Assembly (NCBI GenBank): GCA_037953745.1 | Contig: JBAKBP010007183.1 | Span: forward strand, 1-64,000 | Reading direction: 5' to 3' | Length of the DNA: 64,000 nucleotides | DNA from: Lithodes maja | Lineage: Eukaryota > Arthropoda > Malacostraca > Decapoda > Lithodidae | In this document: piece by piece, positions 1 through 10,470 of the stretch | How the letters are laid out: each line of letters opens with the position of its first letter | How positions within the stretch are numbered: position 1 is the first letter of the stretch | Notes under the pieces: model-generated | Told to the model about the DNA's origin: nothing | What the model saw: only the letters and a program-made list of their open reading frames with translations | Databases searched by the model: none | Translations under genes and position numbers: made by a program

Positions 1-2248
1 GTGGTAGCTAAGGTTAGGATACAAAAGAAGTGGGTGAGGAGAGCGGGAAGGAGGCGAGAGGAGGGTGGAATGGTGAGGAGGGTGGAGAGGTTGCAGGAGG
101 AGGAAGTCAGGGAGGAGTACAGGAGAGCAGTGGAAAGACGACTAGGTGGGTTCGACCTGGAAGTTATGGACGAAGTGGAGGAGATGAGCAAGGTGTTTAA
201 GGATGAGATCTGTGCAGCATGTGAGGAGGTGTGAGGAGAAGAGGGAGGGGAGTGAACGGTACAGCATGGTGGACAGAAGAGGTAAGAATAGCTGTGGAAG
301 AAAAGAAGAAAGCATATAGAGAGTGGTTGGGTAGTAGAGGGAATGAAGATTCCGAGAGACAGAAACGAGCGAGGTACGTGGAGAGTAAGAGGGTGGTGAA
401 GAGAGTAGTGAAGGAAAGTAAGAGAAGAGTAGATGAGGAATTTGGAAGGAATCTGAGTGTAAAATGGAGGGAGAGTAAGAAACTGTTCTGGAAAGAAGTC
501 AAGAAAGTTAGGGAAGGTAGCAAGGGAAACAGTAAGGGTGTGAAAGATAAGAATGGGAGAATGCTAGCCGAGAAGCAAGAGAGAGTCGAAAGATGGAGGG
601 AGTACTTCAGTGAGTTGCTAAATGAAAGGAATGAAGAGCCAGCAAACATAGCTGGATATGGTATGGGAGGGAGAAGAAGAGAAGTAGTGGAGGAGGAGGT
701 GGGGATCAGGAGGTCAGAAGTGTGGGAAGCCATGAAAAGAGTGAAGTTGGGGAAAGCACCAGGAACAGATGGAGTGTGTGGGGAAATGTTGAGGTATGGT
801 GGTGAGATAGTGATTGAATGGGTATGGAAAATGTGCAAACTAGCATGGGAGAAGGGGAGTGCACCCGATGACTGGAAGACTGGCATAATAGTCCCCCTAT
901 ATAAGGGCAAAGGGGAAAGAGGAGTGTGTGGTAACCACCGAGGAATATGTCTTCTAAGCATAGTAGGAAAGGTATACAGTAGGGTAGTGATTGAGAGAGT
1001 GAGATTGAGAACGGAGAAATGGATAGGCGACGAGCAGGGAGGCTTTAGGAAGGGAAGAGGATGTGTAGATCAGATTTTTACCCTGAATTGTGTTGTGGAG
1101 AAGTATCTGGAGAAGAAACAAAAGGTGTATGTTGCCTTTATGGACTTGGAGAAGGCCTATGACAGAGTGGATAGAGAAGGTTTGTGGAAAGTACTTAGAA
1201 TATACGGAGTAGAGGGCAAGTTGCTGAAAGCAGTGAAGAGCATGTATGAGGGTGCAAAGGCGGCAGTACGTGTGGAGAGTGAGCAGAGCGAGTTCTTTGA
1301 CCTGAATGTTGGTTTGAAACAGGGGTGTGTGATGTCCCCGTGGTTGTTTACTGTATATATGAATGGAGTTATGAAAGAAATACTATCAAGAGCAGTGGAT
1401 GTTGGTGTATCGCTGAAAAGGGAGGGAATTGAGTGGAAGCTACCTATACTGCTGTTTGCGGATGATACAGTTCTGATGAGTGATAATGAATGGGAGTTGC
1501 AGGGTCTGGTAAATGAGTTTGGAACAGTGTGCGAAAAACGGAATTTGAAGGTAAATACGGGGAAGAGCAAGGTTATGGTCTTCGAAAGGGGTGAAGTCAC
1601 AGAGTGTGAGATGAAGCTGAACGGTCAGGCTATGGAGATCGTCAACTCTTTTAAGTATCTGGGCAGTGTGTTGAGTAAAGATGGGACTATGGATGAAGAG
1701 GTGCGGGAGAGGGTACAACAGGGGAAGAGGGTTGTAGGAACGCTAAAAGCAGTAACAAGAAATAGGGTGGTCAGTATGGAAGTGAAGAAGTCCTTGCATG
1801 ACAGTGTGGTAATCCGACACTGACTTACGGAAGCGAAGCATGGACGTTGGTTGAGAGACTCAGACCAAGAGTGAGAGCAGTGGAAATGAATTACTTAAGG
1901 AGTGCGTGCGGAATTACATGGAGGGATAGACAGACTAATGAGGAAGTAAGAAGGAGGTGTGGTGTGGAGGTAGATGTGCTGGAAAGTGTGAAAAGGAACA
2001 ACTTGAGGTGGTTCGGCCATATGGAACGTATGGAAAGCGAGAGAATGACTAAGAGGGTGTACGAGAGCGAGGTGGAGGGACAGAGGGGGAGAGGTAGACC
2101 GAATATGAGGTGGAAGGATGGAGTGAGGAACTACATGAATGAAGGCGGTGCTGGTTGGGGGGAGGGGCGTCGACTGACTGGGGACAGAGGTGCATGGGGG
2201 CGGTTCGTTCGTGGCCACCCCTTCGGGGATCACGGCGTCAGGCAATAG
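1..2248 (+). pseudogene. RTE-like LINE reverse transcriptase ORF, frameshifted
   Basis: This is the polyprotein part downstream of the endonuclease: a basic linker, the reverse transcriptase and the C-terminal domain. Visible RT landmarks are GKAPGTDGVCGEML, the VGLKQGCVMSPWLF segment near 1305-1350 and the catalytic FADD at 1455-1466. The C-terminal part has the GHMERM and RGRGRPNMRW segments typical of RTE-like proteins. Two breaks are seen. Near 229-235 the frame changes by one base. At 1814-1815 one C is missing compared with the copy at 19195-20909, which runs through this point in one frame. Apart from these, the two copies are nearly identical by eye, so this copy looks young. It would copy its own RNA at a nicked target if it were whole. 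Confidence 0.85.
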
Positions 2249-2260
2249 ATAGATAGATAG
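1..2260 (+). mobile_element. RTE-like LINE, family A, copy 1 (cut by window start)
   Basis: A non-LTR retrotransposon on the plus strand. The window opens inside its coding region, so the 5' end and endonuclease are not seen. After the coding region there is only a very short 3' region and a tail of GATA units (about 2245-2260), which is usual for RTE-type elements. The base after the tail, 2261, is CR1 sequence that matches 41119 onward in CR1 copy 3, so this LINE sits inside a CR1 element whose 5' part lies outside the window. A second copy is at 19195-20909. Assignment to RTE rather than a related clade is by motif and tail style only. Confidence 0.85.
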
Positions 2261-3604
2261 AAATATAACTCCAATATATAAAAGTGGAAATAAAGAAGAC
2301 CCGCTAAATTATCGACCGGTATCCTTAACGAGTGTTATATGCAAGCTTTGTGAAAAGATTATTAGAAAAAGATGGGTGGGTATGTTGGAGGAGAGGGAAA
2401 TAATTTCAAGCAAGCAGTTCGGGTTCAGAAAAGGTCATTCGTGTACCACAAATTTGTTGAGTTACTATGATAGGGTAATTGACATTGTACAAGGGAGGGA
2501 GGGGTGGGTAGATTGTATTTACTTAGATTTTAAGAAGGCATTTGATAAGGTGCCTCATAAGAGATTGTTGTGGAAGCTCAGGACTGTGGGGCGGGTTGAG
2601 GGAGTATTATTAAAGTGGATGGAAAACTATTTAATTGGGAGGGAAATGCGAACAGTAATAAAAGGAAAGTTCTCCTCGTGGAAAAGGGTAAAAAGCGGAG
2701 TGCCTCAAGGATCGGTGTTGGCCCCAATCATGTTTTTGGTTTTCATCAACGACCTTCAAATGGGAATAGGCTCATATATATCTATGTTTGCTGATGATGC
2801 AAAATTAATGAAGCATATTACAAGTAGGAGTAGTTGTGAAGAATTACAGAGAGACCTAGATAAGTTATATGAGTGGAGTCAAACTTGGAAAATGGAATTC
2901 AACACGAGTAAGTGTCAGGTTCTTGAGATGGGAAAAAGTAAATATAGACTTCTTGGGGATATAAAATAGGAGATGAAATAATTAGTAAAGCTGTGAAAGC
3001 AAAAGACCTAGGGGTAGTTGTGGCAGACAGCTTGTCACCTGAACAGCATATAAATAAAATAACTGGTGAAACCTATGCAGTGTTGACTAACATGAGAATA
3101 GCTCTGAATTATTTAGATGAAGAGATGTTAGCAAAAATAATAGGGACAATAATACGACCAAGACTGGAGTATGCAGCAGTGGTGTGGTCTCCACACCTTA
3201 TAAAACATAATAAAAAACTGGAAAGAGTTCAGAGAGTTGCCACTAAGATGATAGCTAGTCTTAGAGACCTGCCTTATGAGGAGAGATTGGAGAGGCTAAA
3301 GCTGCCAATGCTGAGGGAGAGGAGAGAGAGAGGTGACATGATCATGATGTTTAAGTGTGTGAAAGGTTTTGAGAAGATCGACAAGGGAGATTTTGTGGTG
3401 AGGGACGAGGGAAAAACCAGGGGTCATGATTGTAAGTTGAGGAAAGTTATATGTAAGTCTGATGTAAGAAAGTTCAGCTTCCCGTATAGAAGCATTGAGT
3501 GTTGGAATAAGTTGGATGGGGAGGTGGTGGGAGCAAGAAATATCCAAACTTTTAAAGCAAAATTGGATAAATGTAGAGAGAGAGACAGGACAACACGAGC
3601 TTAG
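2261..3604 (+). pseudogene. CR1-like ORF2, reverse transcriptase part
   Basis: Encodes the C-terminal RT portion of ORF2. Landmarks in order are KQFGFRKGHSCTTNLLSYYD, the motif-A block YLDFKKAFDKVPH, SGVPQGSVLAP and the catalytic FADDAKL near 2786-2806. A thumb and C-terminal domain follow and end at the TAG before the 3' tail. One base (a C) is missing at about 2949 compared with copies 2 and 3, which shifts the frame inside the RT thumb. The N-terminal endonuclease is outside the window. Full ORF2 structure is best read in the copy at 39347-42466. Confidence 0.88.
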
Positions 3605-3653
3605 GCTCAAATCCTGTATACTACAATTAGGTGAGTACAATTAGGTGAGTACA
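2261..3653 (+). mobile_element. CR1-like LINE copy 1, 3' part
   Basis: This is the 3' third of a CR1-like LINE. Its 5' part is interrupted by the RTE-A insertion and lies upstream of the window. It ends in the family's 3' tail, here two partial units of CTACAATTAGGTGAGTACA at about 3621-3653. The same tail closes the copies at 18341-18369, 25208-25228 and 42482-42515. Short tail repeats instead of poly(A) fit the CR1/L2 group. Confidence 0.9.
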
Positions 3654-4218
3654 ATCAAAGAGGTGGCGCTGGATCTGGAGCGTGAGTCCGGAGGGAGCTG
3701 CAAGATCATGGCAATTGAGAGCCGGACGAGAGTCCGAGCAGCGGCGGATTATCAAGCTATAAAAAATTCTGTTAACCGCGCCCTGAGGTGTCGGTTAATA
3801 GAAACTAAGCACCGCTTTGTTTCTCTCACACTCAGCATCCGAGACCTCGACCAGGATGGTGTCCACCTTGACTTAGACACCAATCAAGTCCTGTATGACA
3901 AGATTGTAGGGCTAACGAAGCGTTGGCTAGAGAGGGACGCCGGGATTGTATCGTTGCGCCTGCCTAAGTCCTGCTTCCCACCCATCATCTTTCCCCAATA
4001 ATTTTCTTTTCCGTTTCAGACTTCCTGTGACATATGACCTGACCTAACATTTTTTCTTGTTCAATATGATCCATTAGTAGGTATTGCTATTTAGTGTACT
4101 ATTTTTTCCTCCATAACATAGAAGTCCGCCGGTTGGCGTCTCTTAATTAGACTATTATTTGGCCGTTGTTTTTTGTAACGTAACATTTAGATACATAGCC
4201 TATAGGCTCACATGCAAA
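3654..4218 (+). other. BEL/Pao 5' leader with unidentified 118-codon reading frame
   Basis: This lies between the CR1 tail and the gag start codon. A reading frame runs to a TAA at 3999-4001. Its protein has alternating charged segments such as LTLSIRDLDQDGVHLDLD and resembles nothing I recognise. A sequence starting TGG at about 3665 could be the primer-binding site, which would then lie just after the lost LTR. A pyrimidine run ending in CAG at about 4019 looks like a 3' splice acceptor and could serve a spliced transcript. Both are inference; a host exon fragment is a weaker alternative. Confidence 0.4.
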
Positions 4219-6606
4219 ATGGATAAAGACCATAAAGAGATACCGTCTAGAGGGGTGCTAAGCAAAGCCCCTAAAAATCAAAGGGCGGGACTTCGGGGAG
4301 TATTAAATAGGCTAATTGTGGACGTCAACACTTTCATCACTACTGCTGAACTAGAGGAATTGGAGGCTAGATTAGAAAACGCCCAGGCTACCCACGGTCG
4401 TATTACGGCTCTGAGTGAGGTGATTGTGGCTGACATGATAGAGGAGGAAGAGATAGTTACAGAGTGTGATAATCGCGTCCTCTATGACGAACCTGTCTTT
4501 AGAGCGAAGTACCTATTACAGCGTGCTGTCGCAAGTAAGAAGGGAGGCGATAATGAGGCCCATAGAAGGGCTGACCCAAAACATACTGTACACCTCCCAA
4601 AGCTCAATCTTCCTACATTTGGGGGCAAGTTAACCGAGTGGTTAGCTTTCTGGGACGTATTTCGATCTACGGTTCATGAATCCTCTTTGGATAATGTCCG
4701 CAAGTTTCACTATCTGAAGGGACAAATGGAAGGAGAGGCCTTGCATTTAATAGAGGGTTTTGCAGTAGTGGGTGGTAGTTATCTTGAAGCGGTACACCTA
4801 TTAGAGTCCACATACGGGGATAGAGAGCAGTTGAAGATGGCCCATGTTGTTGCCTTGTTGGGGCTCGCAGAACCACAGTATAAGGTTGATGAGTTGACAA
4901 ACTTCAGGGCAAATATGGAGTGCCATACTCGATCGCTAGACACCCTAGGGCTTACCACGCAGGAAATGATAGTTATTATCTTGCGTCAGAAGCTTCCTAT
5001 GGCAATACTTGATAAGGTAAGATCATTTGAGCTGGGGGAGTTCAAAACTCAGTTCAGCAAGGAGATCAATAATCTACAGTTGAACAAAGGGAGAATGTAT
5101 GTGTCGGGAGGGAGTGAGAATGTGGAGAAGAGGGGAACAATAAGCATGACAGTGGGGACTAAAGTAAAGAAGGAGGGTGTGTATAAGAAACCTGCTCAGA
5201 TTCTATGTAAGCTATGTAACAACAAACATAAATGGAGTTTCTGCGTAAAATACCCGACAAATGAGACAAAACTAGCACAGGCGAAAAGATTGAAGCTATG
5301 TGTAGGTTGTCTAAGTGGGGAACATGGTAAGCAGGGACAATGTACTGCTACATACTTAAGGCCCTGTCGGCACTGCAAAGGACATCACTTTGATAAGTTG
5401 TGTCCTACAGCAGATAAAGTCAAAGACGTCAAAAATGAGGGTACTACAACTGTGACACTAGGTAGCACGCAAGACACCACTATATTGCCCACAATACAGA
5501 TTCCCATGGAAGGTAATGACATTAACAAAGTTTGTCGGGTACTTCTAGATCAAGGATCTCAACGTTCCTTTATAAAGAGGTCCGTACTAGTGGGATTGAA
5601 GCACCGAATCGTAGGGGCTGAGACTCTTCGATTACAGGGCTTCACAGGGGTTACTGATAAACAAGACTACGAGATAGCGGAGATTTCATATTTCTATCGT
5701 AAAAACCGGTACTTTATGACTTGTATCGTAGTAGACACCCTACCAGAATATGTATCTGTGGGTGTGAAGAAGGTGGAACACGCATTACGTAGCAAAGGGG
5801 TTAACTTGTCAGATCCCATGGGAAATCAGAGTGAGGTGCATGTTCTACTTGGTGTGGATCATTATTATGAAGTAGTATACCCTGGATTTAAAAAGATGTG
5901 TGGTGTAATTTTAATCCCCACTAAATTTGGATACTGCATGAGCGGAAAGGTGCATACTACACAGTCAAAGGTCCTGGTCGACACGGTCTCGATATATAGA
6001 GTCAATGTAACCGCGGCAGAGGAGTTGGGAAGGGAGGATTCCCAACCTAGTGACCCTAAGATGGCTGCCGAGTTCGACCTGGAACGACTGTGGAGATTGG
6101 ATCACATAGGCATTAATCCTATGGAGACTGATTATGACTCGGAAGTTGCGCTACAAAGGTTTGACGAGTCTGTGTGCTACTGTGCCTCAGACAAGCAATA
6201 TAAAGTTAGTTTACCCTGGAAGAACAGTGAGATAAGCCTGCCTACCAACTATGGTTTGGCATTAGGTCGCTTGCGCGCATTGCAGCGGAAATTGTCTAAC
6301 GAACCGAGCACGCGCCAGGCGTATGACGATGTATTTCGGAGTTATGAGGATAGGGGCTTTATAGAGAGAGTCGATGTCAGGGAACCGTGTAAGAAGGGTA
6401 GGGTTCACTATCTGGCCCATCATGGGGTAAAGAAAGACAGCGTCACCACACCAATATGGGTGGTGTATGACTGTTCTGCCCACCAAGGTCAACAACCCAG
6501 TCTGAATGACTGCCTGTTGACAGGTAGTCGGACCTGTCGCAACATCTATTGCGGTTTAGGCTGGGAAAGTACGCCTATACCAGTGACATTGAGAAAGCAT
6601 TCTTGA
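4219..6606 (+). CDS. BEL/Pao gag-protease-RT N-terminal polyprotein
   Basis: I take the ATG at 4219 (MDKDHKEIP) rather than the upstream non-ATG start. In order the protein shows a coiled-coil-like N-terminus, the Pao-type gag core (LPKLNLPTFGGKLTEWLAFW), two cysteine-rich knuckles (CKLCNNKHKWSFC and CRHCKGHHFDKLC, about 5205-5405), and a retropepsin-like protease with LLDQGSQRSFI (about 5545-5580), using DQG where many relatives have DSG or DTG. The start of the RT follows (RVHYLAHHGV, WVVYDCSA, LNDCLLTG). After LLTG the frame carries nonsense sequence and stops at 6606, while RT continues in another frame. Gag packages the RNA and the protease cuts the polyprotein. The break inside RT makes this copy unlikely to be autonomous. 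Confidence 0.88.
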   Translation: MDKDHKEIPSRGVLSKAPKNQRAGLRGVLNRLIVDVNTFITTAELEELEARLENAQATHGRITALSEVIVADMIEEEEIVTECDNRVLYDEPVFRAKYLLQRAVASKKGGDNEAHRRADPKHTVHLPKLNLPTFGGKLTEWLAFWDVFRSTVHESSLDNVRKFHYLKGQMEGEALHLIEGFAVVGGSYLEAVHLLESTYGDREQLKMAHVVALLGLAEPQYKVDELTNFRANMECHTRSLDTLGLTTQEMIVIILRQKLPMAILDKVRSFELGEFKTQFSKEINNLQLNKGRMYVSGGSENVEKRGTISMTVGTKVKKEGVYKKPAQILCKLCNNKHKWSFCVKYPTNETKLAQAKRLKLCVGCLSGEHGKQGQCTATYLRPCRHCKGHHFDKLCPTADKVKDVKNEGTTTVTLGSTQDTTILPTIQIPMEGNDINKVCRVLLDQGSQRSFIKRSVLVGLKHRIVGAETLRLQGFTGVTDKQDYEIAEISYFYRKNRYFMTCIVVDTLPEYVSVGVKKVEHALRSKGVNLSDPMGNQSEVHVLLGVDHYYEVVYPGFKKMCGVILIPTKFGYCMSGKVHTTQSKVLVDTVSIYRVNVTAAEELGREDSQPSDPKMAAEFDLERLWRLDHIGINPMETDYDSEVALQRFDESVCYCASDKQYKVSLPWKNSEISLPTNYGLALGRLRALQRKLSNEPSTRQAYDDVFRSYEDRGFIERVDVREPCKKGRVHYLAHHGVKKDSVTTPIWVVYDCSAHQGQQPSLNDCLLTGSRTCRNIYCGLGWESTPIPVTLRKHS

Positions 6607-9497
6607 TGGTCAAGCTAAAGGAGGAAGATAGAGATGTTACCCGCTTTCTTTGGTTCGGCGACATTAGCGACTCTGAAAGTCCCATCATAATATACCGTTT
6701 TCGGGTTGTACTCTTTGGGGCCACTTGCTCGCAGTTTTTGTTAAATGCCACAATCAGAAAACATCTAGCTGACACTCGTGAGGACACAAGTAAACTATCT
6801 CGCGGATTATACATTGACAATTTGCAGGGTACTAGCGATAGTCAAAATGATTTGTTATATGCATACTGGCAAGCACGCAGATTGTTTGCGGATGCACATC
6901 TATTTCTCCGCGAGTGGGTTACTAATAGTGAAGATCTTCAGAGTTTAATACAGGTGGATGGTACGGCATCTCTTAACCAGGAAAAGTCCAGAAATTTGGG
7001 GATGATCTGGCAACCTAAACATGACATACTAACTTTTCAAACAAGGTCTTTTGCTCAGCAGACAGGAGCGCACACAAAGAGAAGTCTGTTGAGCAAAGTT
7101 GCGCAATTTTTTGATCCTTTGGGTCTAGCATTACCTGTTACCATAAGAGCTAGGATTCTAATGCAGGAAGTTTGGAGACGTAAGATAGGATGGGATGACA
7201 GTTTGCCCGAGGACCTGAATGACCAAGGGACATTGTTGTTGAATGAATATGCCATCCTATGTACTAAACCTATACCTCGTAAAGTGGCGGCGTTCGGTGA
7301 AGTTACGTTACACACGTTTTGTGATGCTAGCGCCACGGCATACGGGGTAGCCATATATGTTGTTACTTCATTTGGGGCACATTTAGTTACAGCCCGGGCC
7401 AAGGTAGCCCCGGTTAAAAAGGTAACTATCCCTAAAATGGAATTGACTGCCATGCTGCTATTAGCACGTCTGGTGCAACATGTACGCGCAGCATACGAGA
7501 GCGAATTAAATATTGAAATCGTTCATGTATGGTGCGATAGTCAGGTCGCACTCAACTGGATACATAGCAAGAAGTCTCTGCCAGTTTATGTGCGGAATAG
7601 GGTAGATGAGATTAGAGCCCTTTTGCCAGACGTTGCTTATCATTATGTAAATACAAAGGAAAACCCTAGTGATCTCATAACTAGGGGTATAACGGCTAGC
7701 CAGTTAATGAAGTCCGAATTGTGGTGGCATGGTCCAAAGTGGCTGCTCCATGAAAGTGAATGGACGATATGGCATGCTGTTGGTGAGGGACTTCTGCCAC
7801 TGGAAACAGTGGCAGTTACAGCCCAACCAAATGAGCCACCGGGTCCTATCATGAAGTGGGCAAGATTCGGTGACTATAATAAACTAGTCAGAGTTGTAGC
7901 TTGGGTGTTGCGATATGTATCCAATCTTAAGCTTAAAGTAACGGGCCAACTCTGCAACAGGGGTCACAACATTGATGCTCGTGAATTTAAAGCAGCTGAA
8001 GTAACTTTGATCAAATGGGTTCAAATAGAAACCTTTTCCAATGAATTAGAATCCTTGAAAAGCTCGAATAAGACATTAATGCCTAATATAGTGCGTCAAC
8101 TAAGGTTGCACCTAGACAATGGCCTCATCAGGTGTGAGGGTCGCCTGAAGTGGTCGGGTGTACCAGACGGCACAAACCGACCTATACTTATGCCAACAAG
8201 ACATCACGTTACTGATCTATTGATCATACGTGCACATAGGGAAGTAAAACACTACGGGGTATGTCATATTATATCAAATTTACATCTCACATGGTGGATA
8301 CCCAGAGTTCGACAAGTAGCTCGACGCGTAGTGAGAAAGTGTGTAATATGCCAGAGACTAAAGGGTAAACCATATGCAACTGGACCAGCTCCACCTCTAC
8401 CTGAATGCCGTGTAAAGCACGTAGAACCTTTCCAAGCGGTAGGATTAGATTACACAGGGGCATTGAAGACGAGGCAGCATGAGAAGGTTTATATATTATT
8501 GTTTACCTGTGCGACGTCTCGAGCGGTACACCTAGAACTATGTGATAATATGTCTAGCGAAGAATTTATGCTGGCGTTTAGACGGTTTTGTGCCCGTCGT
8601 TCATTCCCTCAACTCATTCTTAGCGACAATGCTCCCACTTATGTCCAAGCATCAAAATATCTAAAGGATATGAGTAGTGATCCTACTGTCATCACTTTTT
8701 TGGGAGAGAAGAAGTGCGAATGGAGGTTCATTCCAGTTAAGGTACCTTGGTTTGGTGGAATGTGGGAACGATGTGTCGGCATAGTAAAGTCAGGACTAAG
8801 AGCGGTTGTAGGACGTGCTCTATTAAAGAAAAGTGAGTTGACGACAGTCCTCACAGAGATAGAGGCAGTCGTGAATGATCGCCCGCTTACATATGTGTAC
8901 ACCGACCTGCAAGAACCACTACCATTAACGCCAGCTCACTTGCTATATGGAAAACCATTGACTGCGTTTCCATCTGATTTTCAGTCCATAGTAGAGTTAG
9001 AGGATCCCTCGTTGTACTCTGAGGTAGCGGTGTCTAAGAGATACCAGTATATATCCAGGATAATCGAGGATTTTAGGAAACGGTGGATTAGTGAATATCT
9101 GCTAGCATTGAGGGAAAGGAGTGTTACTCCCTCTGGTAGACAAACGGCACCTACAGTTGGCGAAGTTGTTTTAATTAAAGAAGATAGTCCTCGTTTATAC
9201 TGGAAATTAGGCCGCGTATTGGAGGTATACAAGGGGGCAGACTCTGTAGAGCGGGTGGCGCTATTGAAGACAGCCACTGGAACTACTGTTCGTCCTATCG
9301 CACGTTTGTACGCTTTGGAGCTCGATTTCGCATTGCAATCTGAGGCTCCACCTGTTACTGCTGGGTCCGAGGATTCTCAAAGGAACGACACACCTCTTAC
9401 TGATGGTGATCATTCTCGGACCGGGACGCGTCCCAGACGCGCTGCTGCTGGTGCCGTCGACTTGTGGCGTCAGAAGATAGCCTCTGGGCAACTTTAG
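6528..9497 (+). CDS. BEL/Pao pol remainder: RT, RNase H, integrase
   Basis: Continues the RT in a frame shifted from gag; the switch lies between about 6515 and 6530. It opens with SQHLLRFRLGKYAYTSDIEKAF (motif A region). The motif C position reads YIDN near 6811, where the canonical motif is YxDD. RNase H shows HTFCDASATAYG, KMELTAMLLLARL, VWCDSQVALNWI and ENPSDLITRG. Integrase has an H2C2 zinc-binding end (HYGVCH ... CVICQ, about 8250-8355) and a DDE core: D in GLDYTG, D in SDNAPTY, E in WERCVGIVK. The protein ends shortly before the polypurine tract. The long open frame (about 990 codons) suggests recent activity despite the shift. Confidence 0.88.
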   Translation, partial: SDLSQHLLRFRLGKYAYTSDIEKAFLMVKLKEEDRDVTRFLWFGDISDSESPIIIYRFRVVLFGATCSQFLLNATIRKHLADTREDTSKLSRGLYIDNLQGTSDSQNDLLYAYWQARRLFADAHLFLREWVTNSEDLQSLIQVDGTASLNQEKSRNLGMIWQPKHDILTFQTRSFAQQTGAHTKRSLLSKVAQFFDPLGLALPVTIRARILMQEVWRRKIGWDDSLPEDLNDQGTLLLNEYAILCTKPIPRKVAAFGEVTLHTFCDASATAYGVAIYVVTSFGAHLVTARAKVAPVKKVTIPKMELTAMLLLARLVQHVRAAYESELNIEIVHVWCDSQVALNWIHSKKSLPVYVRNRVDEIRALLPDVAYHYVNTKENPSDLITRGITASQLMKSELWWHGPKWLLHESEWTIWHAVGEGLLPLETVAVTAQPNEPPGPIMKWARFGDYNKLVRVVAWVLRYVSNLKLKVTGQLCNRGHNIDAREFKAAEVTLIKWVQIETFSNELESLKSSNKTLMPNIVRQLRLHLDNGLIRCEGRLKWSGVPDGTNRPILMPTRHHVTDLLIIRAHREVKHYGVCHIISNLHLTWWIPRVRQVARRVVRKCVICQRLKGKPYATGPAPPLPECRVKHVEPFQAVGLDYTGALKTRQHEKVYILLFTCATSRAVHLELCDNMSSEEFMLAFRRFCARRSFPQLILSDNAPTYVQASKYLKDMSSDPTVITFLGEKKCEWRFIPVKVPWFGGMWERCVGIVKSGLRAVVGRALLKKSELTTVLTEIEAVVNDRPLTYVYTDLQEPLPLTPAHLLYGKPLTAFPSDFQSIVELEDPSLYSEVAVSKRYQYISRIIEDFRKRWISEYLLALRERSVTPSGRQTAPTVGEVVLIKEDSPRLYWKLGRVLEVYKGADSVERVALLKTATGTTVRPIARLYALELDFALQSEAPPVTAGSEDSQRNDTPLTDGDHSRTGTRPRRAAAGAVDLWRQKIASGQL

Positions 9498-9535
9498 GTT
9501 TAAGGTGGGGTTCAGGTCTTTTTTGTGGGGGGAGT

Positions 9536-10405
9536 GTATCGTATAAATACGATAGAATATGACTCTTTTGTGATCTCGTATGTCTCTGTGACGTCACGAT
9601 CTCTCCTACAGCACGACGTAGGACGAGTAGATCGTATATTATAAGATTGTAAATAAGTTAAGTTATAAAAGGCCTAATATGCTATTAAGCAATATTGCCA
9701 TGGTCTTATGTAGTACCTGTATATATGAATTTATCGTATATATTAATATAATTTATCGTATAGAGCAACCTAAATGCGGTACGATAATTTGGGCTCCTGG
9801 CGGTTTGCCAAGGCAGCAAGGTGTGCTTTTGAGGTACGCCAGAGCCTTCACGAACACCAACCAGTTAACATCTAAATTTTCCGCCCTCAGTTGATCATGC
9901 TTTTGTGCCTCTAATCACAATACACATACAGCAATACACACAGCTACACCATCACGACGCTCTCATCGACATCATGACTGACTGATAGATAAGCATATTA
10001 TTCATGTCCATTCCCATGTAATCATTTATTCTTTCTTTAACTTGACTCGAGTCTAGGGACCGAAGTCTCGTTCCCCATTGTCCACCGCCATATTGGATAA
10101 AACGTTCTCCCTTGCCTCATTGCCACGTGGAACTATTGGTGAGTTAATTCCTGGCTAATATTAACCCTTATAACCTTACCCTATATATACATTTGTTATG
10201 TGAGACCTTTGGATATAAATTAGCTTGTTTCAGATTGAATTCAATTTAGATATAGAGTAGTTTTCATTTAGATTGATTTTATTTGATTCATTATAGCTTA
10301 GTAATATTTAACTTCCATTGATAGTTTACCACATGAGTTGTGAGGACAGAGAATCAAAAAGACTTTGCTCTGGAGGAGTATTTGGGGAACGGTAGATGCA
10401 ACATA
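9536..10405 (+). repeat. BEL/Pao 3' LTR
   Basis: Starts TGTATCG directly after the GTGGGGGGAG purine tract. A likely end is the ...GCAACA at about 10405, giving roughly 870 bp. No second LTR is present to confirm the end, so the right boundary could be anywhere up to the start of CR1 coding sequence at 10471. Reading frames inside it are short and I regard none as coding. Confidence 0.6.
9664..9672 (+). promoter_or_regulatory. TATA-box candidate in the BEL LTR
   Basis: TATAAAAGG lies about 130 bp into the LTR, in the sense orientation of the element, where an LTR promoter would be expected. The assignment rests on motif and position only. Confidence 0.45.
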
Positions 10406-10470
10406 TGTATTTAAATTTACCAGCAGAAATTAATTTGTATATAGAATAATCAAAATAGGGACAATTGAAA

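Larger units (their letters stand above)
3654..10405 (+). mobile_element. BEL/Pao LTR retrotransposon lacking its 5' LTR
   Basis: An internal region with a long gag-protease-RT frame and an overlapping RT-RNase H-integrase frame is followed by a purine-rich tract (9526-9535) and a 3' LTR that starts TGTATCGTATAAATACG at 9536. I see no copy of that LTR start upstream. The CR1 3' tail abuts the element at about 3654, so the 5' LTR is gone. Domain order PR-RT-RH-IN without a chromodomain, the DUF1759-like gag and the Pao-type RNase H assign it to BEL/Pao. The 3' LTR end is my estimate. Confidence 0.9.

Noticed and set aside
197..961. Long minus-strand frame (254 codons) opposite the RTE reverse transcriptase
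   Set aside because: The sense strand is very purine-rich, so stops are rare on the other strand. The peptide is Ser/Leu/Pro/Phe-rich without any domain. The same mirror frames appear opposite every RTE and CR1 copy.
6500..6560. Programmed frameshift between BEL gag and pol
   Set aside because: The shift falls inside the RT domain after LNDCLLTG, not at a gag-pol or gag-protease border, and I see no slippery heptamer. A disabling indel is more likely.
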